A stretch of 64,000 nucleotides of DNA from Pseudooceanicola marinus (lineage in GTDB: Bacteria > Pseudomonadota > Alphaproteobacteria > Rhodobacterales > Rhodobacteraceae), in NCBI RefSeq assembly GCF_002786295.1, contig NZ_PGTC01000018.1, forward strand, positions 478,497-542,496. The letters are read 5' to 3'. The position numbers and the translations under genes are program-made. Position 1 is the first letter of the stretch, and every line of letters begins with the position of its first letter. This document shows, in pieces, positions 62,026 to 64,000 of this stretch. The notes beneath the pieces were generated by a model. The model ran no database searches. It saw nothing but the letters and a program-made list of their open reading frames with translations, and was not told where the DNA came from.

Positions 62026-63009
62026 ATGATGGTCAACCAGAACGAGAGCAGTTGCTGCGGTAGAGGGCGCAAGCCGGACTGCATGCGCCAGGATGATGCA
62101 AGCTACATGGCCGCGGCTCTCGCCGTTCCGCTGGCTGCACATGGGACCCGCCAGGAACTGCACGACGCGCTGGTCTCTATCCCCGCTGGGCATTTCGAGA
62201 TGGGCACCCGGGTCTCTCGCTACGCTCGGGACCTGGACAGCCCTCGCCGCAGGGTGAAGGTCTCAGGCTTCAGGATCGCCGATGCGACGGTCTGCAATGC
62301 TGAATATGCCCGTTTCATCAACGAGACCGGCTACCGCACCGTCAGCGAGGTCGAGGGTTGGAGCTATGTCTTCCATCTGCAACTTGCGGATCCGACGCTT
62401 TGGCCCCTCCACCCGCCGGGCCTGCCTTGGTGGCGACTTGTGCATGGTGCCTCATGGGCACAGCCCGAGGGCCCGGGCTCAAGCTGGGAGAATCGCGCTG
62501 ATCACCCGGCGGTCCATCTGACCTGGTTCGACGCGTTGGCCTATGTGACCTGGGCCGGGCTGAGGCTGCCCCGCGAGGCCGAGTGGGAGCGCGCCGCTCG
62601 TGGTGGACTGGTGAACAAGAAATTCCCATGGGGCAACAAGCTGGTCCCCGAGAGCGGCTTTGCCATGAACACCTGGCAGGGCGACTTCCCACACACGAAC
62701 TCGGGCGAGGATGGCTACATTGGAACCGCGCCGGTGCGCAGCTATGCGCCCAATGGCTATGGTCTCTACAACATGACCGGCAATATCTGGGAGTGGGTCC
62801 AAGACTTCTACGGACCCCGCCCCACGCCTTCTCGCCTGCCCGAACAGGACCCGACAGGCCCCCAAACGGGCAGCGCCCGTATCCAGCGCGGAGGCTCTTA
62901 CCTATGCCATGTCAGCTACTGCGACCGATACCATGTGCATTCCAGGACATGGAACGATGCGAATAGTTCGACGGCGAACTGCGGCCTTCGTGTGGCCTCC
63001 AACGGCTGA
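62026..63009 (+). CDS. Formylglycine-generating enzyme (FGE/SUMF1 type)
   Basis: The enzyme oxidises the Cys of the sulfatase C-x-P-x-R motif to formylglycine. The 327-residue protein has an N-terminal CC-rich stretch, SIPAGHFEMGT, LPREAEWERAARGG, NMTGNIWEWVQDFYG, and RGGSYLCHVSYCDRYHVHSR, with the catalytic cysteine pair C294 and C299. It is cytoplasmic and copper-dependent by family. It is the last gene of the cluster, and its natural targets are the two sulfatases encoded here. Confidence 0.95.
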   Translation: MMVNQNESSCCGRGRKPDCMRQDDASYMAAALAVPLAAHGTRQELHDALVSIPAGHFEMGTRVSRYARDLDSPRRRVKVSGFRIADATVCNAEYARFINETGYRTVSEVEGWSYVFHLQLADPTLWPLHPPGLPWWRLVHGASWAQPEGPGSSWENRADHPAVHLTWFDALAYVTWAGLRLPREAEWERAARGGLVNKKFPWGNKLVPESGFAMNTWQGDFPHTNSGEDGYIGTAPVRSYAPNGYGLYNMTGNIWEWVQDFYGPRPTPSRLPEQDPTGPQTGSARIQRGGSYLCHVSYCDRYHVHSRTWNDANSSTANCGLRVASNG

Positions 63010-63235
63010 CGTCCGTCACCCTCGATATCGCCGGCACCCGCTACGTCATCGCCGACATCCGCATGCGCGTACTCACGCCGCGCGAACTCTTCACCGCCCA
63101 GGCGAAGAATCTGGGCGCTGCCCCTACATTCTGCGCGACGCGGGGTAACATCTGAACGTGACAACAACCGATCACTATGCCTGCGGCCGAGACGAATCCA
63201 TCGCAAAGGTCGTGAAGCTCAGGAACACGCAGTGA
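63003..63235 (+). pseudogene. Decayed C-terminal fragment of a phage-type cytosine-C5 methyltransferase
   Basis: The frame at 63003-63155 reads LTSVTLDIAGTRYVIADIRM then RVLTPRELFTAQ, like the IADIGMRMLTPRELARAQ block near the end of phage cytosine methyltransferases. After a stop and frameshift, 63158-63235 reads DHYACGRDESIAKVVKLRNTQ, where an intact gene has the K-x-AQV-x-x-CGNS motif. The catalytic domain is absent, and the fragment overlaps the FGE stop region. It is a relic at a recombination border. Confidence 0.65.
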
Positions 63236-63242
63236 ACCTGCC

Positions 63243-63279
63243 GTCGAAACACCGTCGAAACAGGTCGAAACGACGAAAC
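63243..63279 (+). repeat. GTCGAAAC direct repeats
   Basis: GTCGAAAC at 63243, 63254 and 63264, and GACGAAAC at 63272 (spacings 11, 10, 8). Confidence 0.6.
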
Positions 63280-63413
63280 AGAATTTCTCTTAAGTAATTG
63301 ATTTTATGGTGCCCCCACACGGGTTGTATTCCCGTTGCAGGCATCGCGTCAGCTGGTAGCTCCAGCGAAACAAGGGCTATCAGCCGGGGAGTCACCGCGT
63401 CAACAGGCACCAG

Positions 63414-63437
63414 TTGGTCTACGGTTTGGTCTACGGT
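63414..63437 (+). repeat. Exact 12-bp tandem duplication TTGGTCTACGGT
   Basis: Two head-to-tail copies at 63414-63425 and 63426-63437. Confidence 0.7.
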
Positions 63438-63780
63438 AGCAGGACCGCAGAGAGGCGCTGTGAGGTGGTTAAACGGTTCAGCTAGGGTTGGCCTAAGCTT
63501 CACCGCAGGTGAGCGCCTAGGGCCCTCTACGGCGCAGCTAAGGAGGCCTCTTCCTCAGAGGACGAATAGTGACCCACCCCACCGGGGGAAACGCCGAAGC
63601 TCGATACATAAGATCGGGCTCTCAGCTATCTGCCCCATAAACATCTTGGGTATGGGAGGGGGGAGGAAGAGCTTCAGCTTTCACTTACGGGTCCCACTAT
63701 GGGGAGCTACCTGTAGCTACCTGCTGTAGCTATTGCTTATGCTTGATAGTCCCCCTCCTCCTTCCCTTGAACCTATAGCC

Positions 63781-63999
63781 TTAGGCTACAAGCTGTAGTG
63801 GCTCAGCATGGACCTCAGCTTCATCCGAAGTGTCATCAGCTGTTTCAAGCTGCTCCTTGGTGATGAGGTCTACCACCCCCTCCTGTCCCGTCCTCTTCTT
63901 GAAGACCTCCAGCATGACAGCCATAGCTTTGGCTGCTGCTGAGGCTGGGACCAGGACTGCATCATGGATGGGGAGGGCGACGATGCCGTGGCTCTTCAG
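63781..63999 (-). CDS. 3' end of an unidentified ORF (5' end outside window)
   Basis: 72 codons open at the right edge and ending TAA at 63783-63781. It includes GIVALPIHDAVLVPASAA and AMAVMLEVFKKRTG, then an acidic tail. Codon use is unlike the rest of the window. The LPIHDAVLVP motif reminds me of C-termini of replication-associated proteins on plasmids or phages, but I cannot name a family with confidence. Confidence 0.55.
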   Translation of the reverse strand: MKSHGIVALPIHDAVLVPASAAAKAMAVMLEVFKKRTGQEGVVDLITKEQLETADDTSDEAEVHAEPLQLVA

Positions 64000-64000
64000 C

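Larger units (their letters stand above)
63236..63780. other. 545-bp non-coding stretch of different composition at the mobile-element margin
   Basis: GC is lower than in the rest of the window and several short repeats are present (listed separately). AGCTACCTGT-type repeats occur near 63699-63735, and ACGGG-N7-CCCGT near 63317. Possible functions are replication origin, integrase sites or att region; none is established. Confidence 0.4.

Noticed and set aside
63219..63503. 94-codon minus-strand ORF with TVDQTVDQ
   Set aside because: The repeat is the translation of the 12-bp tandem duplication; the rest shows no domain.

Overview
The window is high-GC alphaproteobacterial chromosome, most likely order Rhodobacterales (Roseobacter/Rhodobacter group). 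The evidence is a cell-wall cluster with an attenuated mraZ leader, a DUF1127 gene followed by CCUCCUCCC-loop small RNAs, an FdsGBA-type NAD-dependent formate dehydrogenase, candidate Iron-Rhodo boxes (TGA-N9-TCA), and a dispersed GAGTATTT...GGTGAAGAC intergenic motif. No species is claimed.

Layout. 1-1325: 3' part of a sensor histidine kinase. 1581-9574 (minus): dcw cluster mraZ-rsmH-ftsL-ftsI-murE-murF-mraY. 9575-10455: long repeat-rich mraZ upstream region. 10456-11565: apbC/Mrp. 12108-12935: DUF1127 gene and an array of six two-hairpin (twelve-loop) Ccs/cuckoo-type sRNAs ending in a strong terminator. 13199-19476: uvrD-type helicase and pyruvate carboxylase. 19652-25446: small conserved ORF, secreted nuclease, ohrR/ohr with two operators, two identical tRNA-Gly genes, orphan ABC ATPase, nitronate monooxygenase, TetR. 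25617-28840: secreted protein, a decayed protease/kinase chimera, a patatin lipoprotein. 29129-30358: creatinase. 30587-37957 (minus): iron-related module with a DUF1513 protein, two imelysin-family proteins, a di-haem DUF1111 protein, bacterioferritin and its ferredoxin. 38340-40397: TMADH-like demethylase. 40655-47794 (minus): fdsGBA-fdhD-fdsD and a LysR gene. 48233-50245: KtrAB-like potassium uptake.

50630-63009 is the most distinctive part: a cluster with two sulfatases, a GH3 glycosidase, a complete DppABCDF-like ABC importer (permease and ATPase fused in one gene), a LysR regulator and an aerobic formylglycine-generating enzyme. Only the solute-binding protein has a visible signal peptide, so the simplest model is import of an intact small sulfated glycan or glycoconjugate followed by desulfation and hydrolysis in the cytoplasm. 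A 23-bp palindromic element (AGYGAT-N11-ATCGCW) lies upstream of the first sulfatase, the LysR gene and the binding protein, and probably ties the three transcription units into one regulon.

From about 63000 to the right edge the composition and codon use change: a decayed fragment of a phage-type cytosine methyltransferase, clustered short direct repeats, and the 3' end of an unidentified ORF. This is probably the margin of a mobile element.

Possible links between genes: creatinase and the TMADH-like demethylase could feed one-carbon units that end as formate for the Fds enzyme; the iron module and bacterioferritin look iron-controlled; the Ccs array and the mraZ leader resemble small-RNA systems characterised in Rhodobacter sphaeroides.
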